Positions 17,895-26,074 of a stretch of DNA of 64,000 nt are shown here, piece by piece. The notes under the pieces were generated by a model, which was not told the DNA's origin, did no database searches, and worked only from the letters and a program-made list of their open reading frames with translations. The stretch's first letter is position 1. Each line of letters starts with the position of its first letter. The position numbers and the translations under genes were made by a program. Source of the stretch: Gordonia aichiensis NBRC 108223 (GTDB lineage Bacteria; Actinomycetota; Actinomycetes; Mycobacteriales; Mycobacteriaceae); contig NZ_BANR01000021.1 in NCBI RefSeq assembly GCF_000332975.1, forward strand, positions 1-64,000, written 5' to 3'.

Positions 17895-19175
17895 TCAGCG
17901 CACAGTGCGCACCAACAACACGGACAATCCGCCGAGAATGCCGAAAACCGCTGAGGTGACGAACAATCCAGTGAAACCGCCGGTGGCCTCGACCACCGCG
18001 GCCCCGACGAGAGGCCCGAGCGCCTGTGGTACGGCCATGGCGATGTTCATGATCCCGAGATCCTGGCCGTTGTGTTGTGCGTCGGGGAGCACCTGGGTCG
18101 CCAGAGCCTGGTCGACGCCGAGGAACGCACCGAATCCGGCACCGAGGAGGGCGGCGGCCACCATCGTCATCGGCAGATCGGCTACCGCGGCGATGCAGAT
18201 CGCTGCGGCCCCCTGGCAGACACCTGCGGCGAGCACGAATGGCTTGCGACGTCCGACCACGTCGCTGAGCTTGCCGGATACCAGTGCGCTGATGACGACG
18301 AAGACCATGTACACCGCAGACACGAGCAGCATGTCGTTGTCGGCGTCGGAGGAGTGCAGGCCGAACTTGAGGAAGAAGAAGAGCAGCGATGTGCCCAAAG
18401 CGTTTCCGAGATTCACCAGTACGCGACCCAGTAGCGTCCAGCCGAAGTCGGGATGGTCGCGCGGCGAGATCCACAGTTCGGAGAAGATCGTGCGAGGGCT
18501 CAGCCTGCCCTTGTCGTGGGTGGTACACGGCGGATCGTCGAGATACAGCACGAACGGGGTCACACACGCGATCAGTACGACGGCGAACAGTGCATAAGCC
18601 GGAAGAAAGCCGAGACCGAACGCTGACACCAGGGCGATACCGATGATCGCGCCGATCGCCTGCGGCGCGGATACCCAACTCGACACCACGCCACGTTGAA
18701 ACACGGGTACCTGATCGCTGATGAGAGCGGTCAGGGCAGCCGACGCCGCGCTGAACCCCGTCAGCGCTGCGCACCAGCCGATGGTGATGGCGACGATGTT
18801 GTCGGAGAAGCCGAGTCCGAGTAGGCCGGCTGCGAAAAGTGCTGTACCGCCGACGATCCAGGGTCGACGACGGCCGTAACGACTCGTCGTCCGATCCGAG
18901 AGCGATCCCGTCAGCGGAAACGCGGCGAGTGCGAAGACGGCCGAGATTCCAGACACGATGCCGAAGGTGAGAACGCTGCGCTGCCAGTTGCTCTCGTCGA
19001 CGCTGTTGCCGATCTCGAGCCAGTCGTTGACCTGGTCGGGCAGCGTGAGCTGGAACGGTGCGAGCTGGGCGAGCCAGATGCCGAGCCACGACAGCCCGAA
19101 CAGGCCGACCCAGCGTGTACTGACACGCTGCCACGGGAGCGTCGGCGCCTGAACAGAGTCGCGTTCGACCGTCAC
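17895..19175 (-). CDS. MFS transporter
   Basis: A 426-residue permease with twelve predicted membrane segments. LTGSLSDRTTSRYGRRRPWIVGG is the cytosolic loop 2-3 motif, and LVSGKLSDVVGRRKP is its repeat in the second half. The overall pattern resembles the sugar-cation symporter or MelB-like branch more than drug exporters, but the substrate is unknown. GTG at 19175 overlaps the TetR stop by four bases (GTGA), which fixes the start and implies coupling. A ceramidase gene follows, so uptake of sphingosine or of a released headgroup is conceivable. Confidence 0.87.
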   Translation of the reverse strand: MTVERDSVQAPTLPWQRVSTRWVGLFGLSWLGIWLAQLAPFQLTLPDQVNDWLEIGNSVDESNWQRSVLTFGIVSGISAVFALAAFPLTGSLSDRTTSRYGRRRPWIVGGTALFAAGLLGLGFSDNIVAITIGWCAALTGFSAASAALTALISDQVPVFQRGVVSSWVSAPQAIGAIIGIALVSAFGLGFLPAYALFAVVLIACVTPFVLYLDDPPCTTHDKGRLSPRTIFSELWISPRDHPDFGWTLLGRVLVNLGNALGTSLLFFFLKFGLHSSDADNDMLLVSAVYMVFVVISALVSGKLSDVVGRRKPFVLAAGVCQGAAAICIAAVADLPMTMVAAALLGAGFGAFLGVDQALATQVLPDAQHNGQDLGIMNIAMAVPQALGPLVGAAVVEATGGFTGLFVTSAVFGILGGLSVLLVRTVR

Positions 19176-19792
19176 CCTCGATGGGCTTCCGACTCGGCGG
19201 GTGCGGCGAGCGTGACGATCGCAGACGACAGGAGGTCGATGTTGCGGCGTGCGGCATCGGTGTCGCGGTCGGTCAGCCACGACAGGGTCAGGCCGTCGAT
19301 CGCAGAGGTGACCAGATGCGCGACCTGCGGCAGGGGGAGTTCCCAGGTGATCGACATGCGGTCGCCGAGGTAGCTCAGCGCGTCGGCGACGGCTGTCCGG
19401 TAGGTCTGCCACTGTCTGCTCACCGCTGCGCGGTCGTGCCGGATCGCGTGTGTGGCCACCTCGAGCAGCGCGAGTTCGCGTGCGGGGTCGTCCTCGAGCA
19501 TGCGGAGATAGCCCAGCATGGCCTCGCAGAGCACCTCGTGCAGAGTCGCGTCGTCGGCGATCATGTCGGCGGACAGGACTGCCGTGAGTCGCTCCTGCTC
19601 GGTGATATGAGCGATGACCTCGTTGATCAGCGCGTCGCGCGACGGGAAGATGTAGAAGAGCGCCCCTTGCGGCATGCCCGCCTCGCCGACAATTGCCCTC
19701 GTGGTGGCCGCCGCGAGGCCATCGCGCGCAATGACACGGACGGCGGCGTCGATGAGCGCCTGACGTCTGTCCTCGAACGTCATCCGTCGCAC
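19172..19792 (-). CDS. TetR-family regulator of the MFS-ceramidase genes
   Basis: A 206-residue regulator. The N-terminal helix-turn-helix reads DAAVRVIARDGLAAATTRAIVGEAGMPQGALFYIFPSRDALINEV, and the rest is the helical ligand-binding domain with no obvious ligand signature. ATG at 19792 is used. It is the first gene of a likely TetR-MFS-ceramidase transcript. A perfect 28-base palindrome 108 bases upstream is its probable operator, suggesting autoregulation lifted by a substrate of the operon. Confidence 0.9.
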   Translation of the reverse strand: MRRMTFEDRRQALIDAAVRVIARDGLAAATTRAIVGEAGMPQGALFYIFPSRDALINEVIAHITEQERLTAVLSADMIADDATLHEVLCEAMLGYLRMLEDDPARELALLEVATHAIRHDRAAVSRQWQTYRTAVADALSYLGDRMSITWELPLPQVAHLVTSAIDGLTLSWLTDRDTDAARRNIDLLSSAIVTLAAPAESEAHRG

Positions 19793-19899
19793 ATGTCCCC
19801 CTCGTTCAACTGCGTGTGGCGTCCACCGGGCTGTGGTGTGCGCGCGGCGTGACCTACGACGGGTCGATCAACCGTTGCGAGCCTCGGCGGCGATCCCCC

Positions 19900-19927
19900 C
19901 GTCAGTTGACCATATGGTCAACTGACG
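19900..19927. promoter_or_regulatory. 28 bp perfect palindrome, probable TetR operator
   Basis: The two 14-base arms CGTCAGTTGACCAT and ATGGTCAACTGACG are exact reverse complements with no spacer. The core TTGACCATATGGTCAA has the size and symmetry of a TetR-dimer site. It lies 108 bases upstream of the TetR gene and about 145 bases downstream of the HNH gene end, so the TetR-MFS-ceramidase unit is the natural target. Confidence 0.85.
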
Positions 19928-20021
19928 ACAAATGTGCGGGATTGACGCGATTTCCGCAACAGGGGGCGGTCGATTTAACCGACGCGCAACGGGGCAACGG
20001 GCTATGCGCGTCGCGCGCACG

Positions 20022-20063
20022 ACTCCTACCGGACGGGAAGGGCTCCGGTCCGGTAGTAGGAGT
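20022..20063 (-). terminator. Hairpin after the HNH gene
   Basis: Arms ACTCCTACCGGAC (20022-20034) and GTCCGGTAGTAGGAGT (20048-20063) pair over 13 bases with a three-base bulge around a 13-base loop. The hairpin begins ten bases beyond the stop of the minus-strand HNH gene. No T tract follows, so this is a U-poor terminator candidate. Confidence 0.6.
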
Positions 20064-20072
20064 GGTGGCAGG

Positions 20073-21791
20073 TCAGGCGGGTTCGAGCTCGCCGATGCTC
20101 ACGAGTGTGCCGTCGCGCAACATGGCGATGATGCTCTCGGCGACGTCGGCAGGGTAGGTGCCGTCGGGGTAGCTCTCGGCCTGACTACTTTCAATGAGCT
20201 GCCCGTCGGTGCCCCGACTGTGGGCGAGCCGACTGTCGGTGCCTCGATTGTCAGTGCCCCAACCGTCAGTGCCTCTTCTGTCCGAAACCGATGCCGACGA
20301 CTCGGCGCGGCGCCGGAGAAGCCTGTCGTCGACGATCCCGCCGAGGTCGTGAATGCGGTTTGTCTGCGCTGTCTGGTTTGTCTGCGCTGTTCGGTTCGTC
20401 GTGGCGAGGCCTGGCGGGCTGGTGTTCGGGCTCCACCCGTATCGGCCACGATCGGGGCCGTCGTGAATCTTCTCGGTGGTGAACTGCTCGGGTCGCTCGC
20501 CGACTGCGCGGTTGTGGGGCCCGCAGGCGGGAGCGAGTTGGTCGATGTCGGTGCGTCCACCGTGAGCCCAGTCCTGCTCGGCGTGATGGATTTCGATGTG
20601 GCTGAACGGTGCCGGGCAACCCGGCTTGGAGCAGCCGCCGTAATTGGCGAACAGCATGAAGCGCTGTGACTGACTCGCCAGCCGCTTGGCAGTGCCGAAG
20701 TAGAGCGGCTCGCCGGTGTGCTCGGAGAACACGGCCAGATGCATGACCGACTGTGCCGCGAGCCGAATCAGTTCGGGCATGGGGATGTCAGTGCCGGTCG
20801 TGGTTTGTCCGAAGCCCGCGTACTCGCGCAGTTGGGTATCGGAGACCCGCACAACGAGGTGCGGCGGTAGGCCACGATGGCTCGCACCGAGGAGGCCGCC
20901 GTCGAGCACGGTGGTGAGAAGCGCGCTGAGTGCATCGTGGTTACGTTGTGCGGGCGTGCGGTTGTCGCGTGCGGCTGCTTCGGTGAGTAGTTCGGCGTCG
21001 ACGTCGGAACTCGAACCGGTGGGGGAGGTGTCGTCGTCCGGGTTGTTCATGCCTGGGGCCGCCCACGCAGCGAGCACGACGTCGAGCTTGGCTCGAGTGG
21101 CGGGGTCGAGCGTGCCGAGTAGTCGTGACATCGATTGTGTGTCTTGATGTCCGACCGTGAGGTTACGTTGGCGTTTGCGGTCTCTGTGGTCGGTGATCGT
21201 GCCGTCGGGATCGAGATGCGCGAGTAGGCGTGTCCCGGCGGCCATGATCTGACGCGGTGCAAGCTTCTGTGAGAAGTCCACTACTTCGGTCTCTGCGCGG
21301 GTCAGGTCCTCAGGCTCGAGTGCCGCAGGAATCTTGTTCATCACCTCGAGCGCGGCGCTGAGGTGTTCGGCTCCCAGCGTGCCCTCGCGCAGTGCTGCAG
21401 CCAACTGTGCGTACACGGGAGACTTCTTCTCGCCTGTGATGGTGTAGGTCTCGCAGAGGACCTCCATGGTACGCATCCTCTTGCCCGCGTTGGGAATACG
21501 TAGTGGACCCATCATGAAATCGCGCAATGAGATCTGTCCAGCAGAGCGGTAGGCGGCGCGGTTGGACACGTCCATCATGCGGTCATTACCGATCGAGATC
21601 ATGCGCCGTGCTGCGCGTTCGTGCTCGATCGACATCGCGGCGACGTCGGCCTCGGAAGTAGTGGTGGTGTCGACCGTGTCGAGTTGGTCGAGAATCGAAT
21701 GGAGCTGCTCGTACAACATGATTGGAGTCTGCGTGTCAGGCGTCGAGGCGGTCATCGCCTCTGCGTCTACCTCGTGTGTATCCATCGCCAC
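20073..21791 (-). CDS. DUF222 / HNH endonuclease, 13E12 repeat family
   Basis: A 572-residue member of the 13E12 family common in Gordonia and mycobacteria. An N-terminal DUF222 region is followed by an HNH domain: CSKPGCPAPFSHIEIHHAEQDWAHGGRTDIDQLAPACGPHNRAV, with the metal-site cysteine pair and histidines. Its biological role is unknown; members occur in many copies and may be mobile. The C-terminal 110 residues are disordered and contain two tandem arrays, TNRTAQTNQTAQTN and repeats of GTD-containing pentapeptides, absent from the core family. A good SigA-type promoter lies 33 bases upstream. Confidence 0.9.
   Translation of the reverse strand: MAMDTHEVDAEAMTASTPDTQTPIMLYEQLHSILDQLDTVDTTTTSEADVAAMSIEHERAARRMISIGNDRMMDVSNRAAYRSAGQISLRDFMMGPLRIPNAGKRMRTMEVLCETYTITGEKKSPVYAQLAAALREGTLGAEHLSAALEVMNKIPAALEPEDLTRAETEVVDFSQKLAPRQIMAAGTRLLAHLDPDGTITDHRDRKRQRNLTVGHQDTQSMSRLLGTLDPATRAKLDVVLAAWAAPGMNNPDDDTSPTGSSSDVDAELLTEAAARDNRTPAQRNHDALSALLTTVLDGGLLGASHRGLPPHLVVRVSDTQLREYAGFGQTTTGTDIPMPELIRLAAQSVMHLAVFSEHTGEPLYFGTAKRLASQSQRFMLFANYGGCSKPGCPAPFSHIEIHHAEQDWAHGGRTDIDQLAPACGPHNRAVGERPEQFTTEKIHDGPDRGRYGWSPNTSPPGLATTNRTAQTNQTAQTNRIHDLGGIVDDRLLRRRAESSASVSDRRGTDGWGTDNRGTDSRLAHSRGTDGQLIESSQAESYPDGTYPADVAESIIAMLRDGTLVSIGELEPA
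20205..20279 (-). repeat. Five 15 bp tandem copies in the HNH gene tail
   Basis: Units begin at 20205, 20220, 20235, 20250 and 20265, with plus-strand consensus GTCNGTGCCCCNACT. They encode five-residue repeats around RGTDG/NRGTDS on the minus strand. Similarity between neighbouring copies is about 60-80 percent, so the array is old or diverging fast. Confidence 0.87.
20357..20392 (-). repeat. 18 bp tandem duplication in the HNH gene tail
   Basis: GGTTTGTCTGCGCTGTCT (20357-20374) and a copy differing at the last two positions (20375-20392) encode TNQTAQ repeats, with a partial third copy after them. It is separate from the 15-base array about 80 bases away. Confidence 0.85.
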
Positions 21792-21823
21792 CCCGATCCG
21801 ATGCGAACAAACGTTCTACCTCC

Positions 21824-21851
21824 AATCTAGTCACGGTTTGCGTTATGTCAA
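21824..21851 (-). promoter_or_regulatory. SigA-type promoter of the HNH gene
   Basis: On the minus strand TTGACA (21851-21846) and TAGATT (21829-21824) are separated by 16 bases. The -10 box lies 32 bases upstream of the ATG at 21791. The region is unusually AT-rich for this genome. It is a near-consensus housekeeping promoter. Confidence 0.65.
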
Positions 21852-21955
21852 GAAGAATTTCGTGAATTTCTCACAGTCGTTGCGGCACTGCGTATTCCGA
21901 GCACGTATTAGGTGCGTCCTTGACTCGCCGCCCGTTGGGCGCAACGCTGGATTTC

Positions 21956-22837
21956 ATGGTGACTACCGTCGATGATGGCTCCGCTGCTCGCGCACGCCTC
22001 GCTTACGAAACCCTCGAACCCTTCCACGTGCTGGCCTACTTCAACCCCGGTCTGTCGGACGCCCAGGAAGACACGGGACTCGATGCGCATGCCTTCTACG
22101 TCGGAGCACGCGGTGCCCCGCTGGGCGACTGCTCTGCTCCGGTGGTGATCTCGTCGTTCTACAACTTCTCGCCTGACCTGATCACGACGGCCTGGTCCGC
22201 GGCGCAGGCCACAGGGCTTGAGAAGGTCGCGCGACGTCGAGAGCAGATGCTCGACACGGTGCTGAGTGAGATCCTCGGGGAGAAGGTCGATGATCCGCAG
22301 ATCGCCGACCTGGCCGGTCGCTATCGCGATATCGCCGCAGATCTTCCCTTTGGTGGCAGGGCGCTTGCCGCTGCCTGGGCGGCTACCTCGCCGCCGGACG
22401 AACCCCATCTCGCACTCTGGCATGCGATCGCAGTGCTCCGAGAGTGGCGGGGCGACAACCACATCGCCGTGCTCGTCGCCCACGGTCTCGACGGGCTCGA
22501 TGCGGCGGCCTTCCATGAGGCACAGCTGCCCGACTCCTCGATCCGACGTCGGATTCTGGGCCGCAGGCTCACGCAACTGACCCGAGGCTGGTCCGACGAG
22601 CAGTGGGATGCGTCCGTCGACCGGCTGGTCCGTCGAGGTCTGGCAACGAGGACCGACGATGCGCATGAGTTGACCGAGTCCGGCGTGGATCTGTATCGCA
22701 CGATCGAGGCAGAGACGGACGCGATCACCGGTCGGGCGTGGACGGGGGCAGACGTCGAGAGCATGCTGGAGGACACTCGTCCGTACGTCAAAGCAGTGAT
22801 CGACGCCGGGGTACTGCCCGGCACGAGGAAGAAATGA
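21956..22837 (+). CDS. SCO6745-family protein, possible helix-turn-helix regulator
   Basis: A 293-residue protein of a family widespread in actinobacteria and named after Streptomyces SCO6745. The family signature is near the start: ETLEPFHVLAYFNPG, then AFYVGARGAPLGDCSAPVVISSFYNFSPDLI. The C-terminal part (TRGWSDEQWDASVDRLVRRGLATRTDDAHELTESG) looks like a winged-helix, so a regulatory role is plausible, but no function is established. ATG at 21956 is chosen over an upstream one. Downstream is a SnoaL-like gene on the same strand. Confidence 0.82.
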   Translation: MVTTVDDGSAARARLAYETLEPFHVLAYFNPGLSDAQEDTGLDAHAFYVGARGAPLGDCSAPVVISSFYNFSPDLITTAWSAAQATGLEKVARRREQMLDTVLSEILGEKVDDPQIADLAGRYRDIAADLPFGGRALAAAWAATSPPDEPHLALWHAIAVLREWRGDNHIAVLVAHGLDGLDAAAFHEAQLPDSSIRRRILGRRLTQLTRGWSDEQWDASVDRLVRRGLATRTDDAHELTESGVDLYRTIEAETDAITGRAWTGADVESMLEDTRPYVKAVIDAGVLPGTRKK

Positions 22838-22928
22838 GGGTCTCTCCAACCGTCTTCGCTCCGGCGTCGTTCTCGCCGACTTCGCAAATCCGGGCATCCG
22901 GGCTGTCTGCACGGAGTACACGTGGAAC

Positions 22929-23384
22929 ATGGATGATCTCGGGGCGATCAAGGCGCTGAAGTACCGCTACCTGAGGGCGCTCGATACCAAGGACTGGGAT
23001 GAGTTCGCGGCGACACTGACCGAGGACGTCACCGGCGAGTACGGCACGACGCTGTCGTTCGGTGACAGAAGCGAACTCGTCGCGTACATGCGCAGCTCCG
23101 TCGGGCCGGGTGTCATCACCGAGCATCGCGTCGACCATCCCGAGATCATCGTCGACGGTGACACGGCCACTGCTCGGTGGTATCTGCAGGATCGTGTGAT
23201 CGTGCCGGCCTTCTCGTTCATGATGATCGGCGCAGCCTTCTACTCGGATTCGTATCGTCGCACCGACGAGGGCTGGTTGATCAGTGCGACGGGTTACGCA
23301 CGGACGTACGAGGCGACAGTCGATCTCAAGGATCTCCCGAGCTTCTCAGTCAAGGCCGGACCTGCGGTCGGTCTGGCGTTATGA
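22929..23384 (+). CDS. SnoaL/NTF2-like protein
   Basis: A 151-residue single-domain protein with the cone-shaped NTF2 fold pattern: the N-terminal helix IKALKYRYLRALDTKDWDEFAATLTEDVTGEYG, then curved strands HRVDHPEIIVDGDTATARWYLQDRV and a final DEGWLISATGYARTYE. The family includes ketosteroid-isomerase-like and lyase-like enzymes, and polyketide cyclases. This member resembles the small actinobacterial ones of unknown substrate. It follows the SCO6745-like gene by 91 bases. Confidence 0.85.
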   Translation: MDDLGAIKALKYRYLRALDTKDWDEFAATLTEDVTGEYGTTLSFGDRSELVAYMRSSVGPGVITEHRVDHPEIIVDGDTATARWYLQDRVIVPAFSFMMIGAAFYSDSYRRTDEGWLISATGYARTYEATVDLKDLPSFSVKAGPAVGLAL

Positions 23385-23417
23385 CGGGCGAGGGGCATGC
23401 CGATGTAGGCCACGGTC

Positions 23418-24041
23418 GTGTTCACTGACAGGGCCGACGCCGGTCGCGTGCTTGGTCTCCACGCCGCTGACGTGTTGGGCGGGAGCGGATTCAGAACTGC
23501 AGGCGGGGGTCGGCCACCGCTGGTCGTCGTCGGACTCGCCCGGGGAGGTGTGCCCGTCGGATGTGAGGTGGCGCGCGCGCTCGACGCTCCGCTGGACGTC
23601 CTCGTGGTACGCAAGATCGGCGCGCCTGGTCAGCCGGAGTTCGCGATGGGCGCTCTCGCCGCAGGGCAGGTCCTGATCACCGACGACGTGCCGCAACAAC
23701 TCGGGGTATCGGACGAACTGCTGCAGCGGATCATCGCAGACGAGGACGCGCTGCGCGTCGAGCGTGAGAACACGTATCGCTCTGGGCGGCCGTCGACTTC
23801 GTTCGCGGGCAGTGCTCTGGTGTTGGTCGACGACGGTATCGCGACCGGTGCGACGATGGCCGTCGCGGTGCGCGCCGTGCGGGCGGCAGGAGCCATCGGC
23901 GTCGTCGTTGCCGTCCCGACTGCCCCGCAGGATGCGCTACAACGATTCGAGGCCGACGCGTCGGTCGATCGCGTTGTGTGCGTCGACATCCCGCAACCCT
24001 TTCGTGCGGTGGCCTTTCATATCATGACTTTCATCAGGTGA
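23418..24041 (+). CDS. Phosphoribosyltransferase-domain protein
   Basis: A 207-residue type I phosphoribosyltransferase. The PRPP-binding signature is LVLVDDGIATGATM at about residues 132-145, and the N-terminal part has GLARGGVPVGCEVARALDAPLDVLVVRKIGAPGQPEFAMGA, typical of the stand-alone PRTases often seen beside dienelactone hydrolase or stress genes. The physiological nucleobase, if any, is unknown. The GTG start at 23418 overlaps no neighbour. Confidence 0.88.
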   Translation: MFTDRADAGRVLGLHAADVLGGSGFRTAGGGRPPLVVVGLARGGVPVGCEVARALDAPLDVLVVRKIGAPGQPEFAMGALAAGQVLITDDVPQQLGVSDELLQRIIADEDALRVERENTYRSGRPSTSFAGSALVLVDDGIATGATMAVAVRAVRAAGAIGVVVAVPTAPQDALQRFEADASVDRVVCVDIPQPFRAVAFHIMTFIR

Positions 24042-24105
24042 CCGACGCTGAGGTCATCGAGTGCCTTCGCGGGCAGTGAGTACCGCCGGCACGACCGGTC
24101 ACGTC

Positions 24106-25011
24106 TCAGAGTGTCGGCTCACCAACAGATAGTTCGAGGTCGATGCGCTCGGCGAGAGCTGGATCGTGCAGATCTGCTCCGGCAGCCATCGCCTGCTGAA
24201 GCATGGGAAGTCGGGCAGAGTCGATGGCGGTGCTGTCTTCTCCTGACTTCCAGTAGGCGCGGGCGAGGAGGTCGTCGCGGGCGATGCCCCAATCCTGCGT
24301 GGCACGTCGCCGTAGCGATCGCACGGCATCTGTCTCGGCGGCTATCCACGCCTGGATGCGGTCACCGGAGCCGGCCACATCAGGGGTCTTCTGCTGCAAC
24401 TCGCCGAGCGAGCGGACATGTTCGATCGTGATTCCCGGGTGTGCGGGAACCAGAGCGAGGTCGGCGTCGTCGTCGAGCGCGATGAACGCCTGGCCGCCAA
24501 CGTGTTCGGGAAGCGACTCGATGATGGCGGCGAGTGCCGGTAACGCCGACCCGTCGGCGACGAGGAGGATGCGCTCGACGTCGACGGGTAGGTGCCACTC
24601 CGGTCTCATTCCCACGTAGGTCACGGTGTCGCCCACGCTGAGATCGGAAAGCCATTCCGCCAGCGCTCCATACGGATGTCGCATGATGTCCGTCGTCAGC
24701 ATCCCGGTGTGCTTGTCGTATGCGCGAACGGTGAGTGCACGCACGACCGGCTGAGCCTCTGGCGTCGACTGTTCGGGTTTGCCGTCCGCGCCTCGGTCGG
24801 GTCCGATGTGCGATGCCTCCGGTGACGATGGTAGGACCAGCTTGAATGCGTCGGCGGGGTGGAGGTCGACGTCGGCGAGATCGTCTGCGGAGAATACGAG
24901 GCGGATGAACGCGCGTGACAACTCGGTGATGTCGACCACCGTCGACGTGCACTTCGTCGGTGGATTGGCATGTGCGCGTTGGCGAATGCCCGACTTGATC
25001 GTGTCAGTCAT
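24106..25011 (-). CDS. Siderophore-interacting protein, NAD(P)H ferric reductase
   Basis: A 301-residue flavoprotein of the ViuB/SIP family that frees iron from imported ferric siderophores by reduction. It has the FAD-binding part around RALTVRAYDKHTGMLTTDIMRHPYGALAEWLS, then ILLVADGSALPALAAIIESL for the nucleotide-binding fold, and the closing AYWKSGEDS motif. ATG at 25011 lies four bases after the upstream lipoprotein stop, so the two genes form an iron-uptake operon under the IdeR box at 25979-26007. Confidence 0.92.
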   Translation of the reverse strand: MTDTIKSGIRQRAHANPPTKCTSTVVDITELSRAFIRLVFSADDLADVDLHPADAFKLVLPSSPEASHIGPDRGADGKPEQSTPEAQPVVRALTVRAYDKHTGMLTTDIMRHPYGALAEWLSDLSVGDTVTYVGMRPEWHLPVDVERILLVADGSALPALAAIIESLPEHVGGQAFIALDDDADLALVPAHPGITIEHVRSLGELQQKTPDVAGSGDRIQAWIAAETDAVRSLRRRATQDWGIARDDLLARAYWKSGEDSTAIDSARLPMLQQAMAAGADLHDPALAERIDLELSVGEPTL

Positions 25012-25015
25012 CCGA

Positions 25016-25978
25016 TCAGCCCAGCTTCGCCAGCGCGGGTTCGACCTTCTTGATCGCCCACGGCACCGAGTAGATCGACGGGCTGCTGAACGCTGCAGCA
25101 TTGGAATTGTCGAGATACACGGTGCTGCCGCGTTGGACGGCGGGCAGCGTCGAGAAACCCGGAACCTTGTCGAACACCTCAGGACCACCGGCGAGCGGCC
25201 AGAGGATCAAGAGGTCAGATCGGAAGACATCGATTCTTTCCGGTGAGACCAGGGTTCGCTCCCCTTGAGGGGATAGCGCCTGCGCGTCCGGGTCGAGTGC
25301 CAATCCCATCTGTCCCATGAGCTTCGACGCCGCGTCGCTCTTTGACGTGACCACTCCAAGCTGATTCTGTTGGTTGAGCTGAGCGAAGGTGAATGTTTTG
25401 CCCTGTGCCTTCGGATACTTCGATTTGACCTGTGCGAGTTGGTCGTTGACCTCCGCAACCGCGGTAGCCGCTGCCTTCTCTTTGCCGAAGATCTTTCCCG
25501 CGGTGAGGGTTACATCTTCCCAGCTGTCGACCTGTGTGCCCTGCCTGAGCACCGGGATGGTGGGAGCGATCTGCTGTAGCCGCTCCCACGTGGCCTTGTC
25601 TGGCAGGAATCCGGCGAGGATCACGTCCGGCTTGTACTTCGCGAGACTCGCGATGTCTGGTGTCGTGGTGTACGGCACGACGGTCGATGAGTGTTCGGGG
25701 GTCCACTCGAACCGGTTGTTCGGTCCCGAGTAGCCCTGCATGACGAACTCGGCTGTGATCGGGACGTCGAGTTTGATCAACGCGTCTGCCCAGGTCCAAT
25801 TCAAGGTGACGGGGCGCGTCGGCGCGCTGGGGATCTCGGTGGTGCCGTACTGGTGTGTGATCGTCACCGGTCCCGCTGCCGACCCCGGGGACGACTCCGA
25901 ATCGGAGTCGACGCTCGAACAGCCGCCGACCACGAGTGCTACCGCTGCGAGCGCCACTGTGAACCATCGAGACCTCAT
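25016..25978 (-). CDS. Siderophore ABC transporter substrate-binding lipoprotein
   Basis: A FecB/FepB-type binding protein tethered to the membrane outer face. The N-terminal signal ends in the lipobox VVGGC; the mature protein has ITHQYGTTEIPSAPTRPVTLNW and the two-lobed pattern with KPDVILAGF. The gene could start at ATG 25978 or at ATG 25984 (320 or 322 residues); the shorter form is used because the longer one starts inside the iron box. It is transcribed with the siderophore-interacting reductase. The cognate permease and ATPase are not in the window. Confidence 0.9.
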   Translation of the reverse strand: MRSRWFTVALAAVALVVGGCSSVDSDSESSPGSAAGPVTITHQYGTTEIPSAPTRPVTLNWTWADALIKLDVPITAEFVMQGYSGPNNRFEWTPEHSSTVVPYTTTPDIASLAKYKPDVILAGFLPDKATWERLQQIAPTIPVLRQGTQVDSWEDVTLTAGKIFGKEKAAATAVAEVNDQLAQVKSKYPKAQGKTFTFAQLNQQNQLGVVTSKSDAASKLMGQMGLALDPDAQALSPQGERTLVSPERIDVFRSDLLILWPLAGGPEVFDKVPGFSTLPAVQRGSTVYLDNSNAAAFSSPSIYSVPWAIKKVEPALAKLG

Positions 25979-26007
25979 GTGCATTAGGTGACCCTAACCT
26001 AATGCAC
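25979..26007 (-). promoter_or_regulatory. IdeR/DtxR iron box
   Basis: On the minus strand the 19-mer TTAGGTTAGGGTCACCTAA (26002-25984) agrees with the mycobacterial IdeR consensus TTAGGTTAGGCTAACCTAA at 17 positions. It sits in a larger inverted repeat with 11-base arms, GTGCATTAGGT and ACCTAATGCAC. The box touches the start codon of the binding-protein gene, so iron-bound IdeR would block transcription. The placement also hints at a very short leader. Confidence 0.9.
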
Positions 26008-26074
26008 GAATCCGAGGCTAGGGGGTCGTCGAAACCGGTTACTGCAGACGGTGATCGTCGTAGCGTGCGACGAT

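Noticed and set aside
15733-19257. A single minus-strand frame of 1174 codons including the ceramidase
   Set aside because: Only the last 696 codons encode ceramidase. The upstream part overlaps the MFS gene in another frame and reads as Arg/Ser-rich nonsense, and a TTG with ribosome binding site and Tat signal marks the true start.
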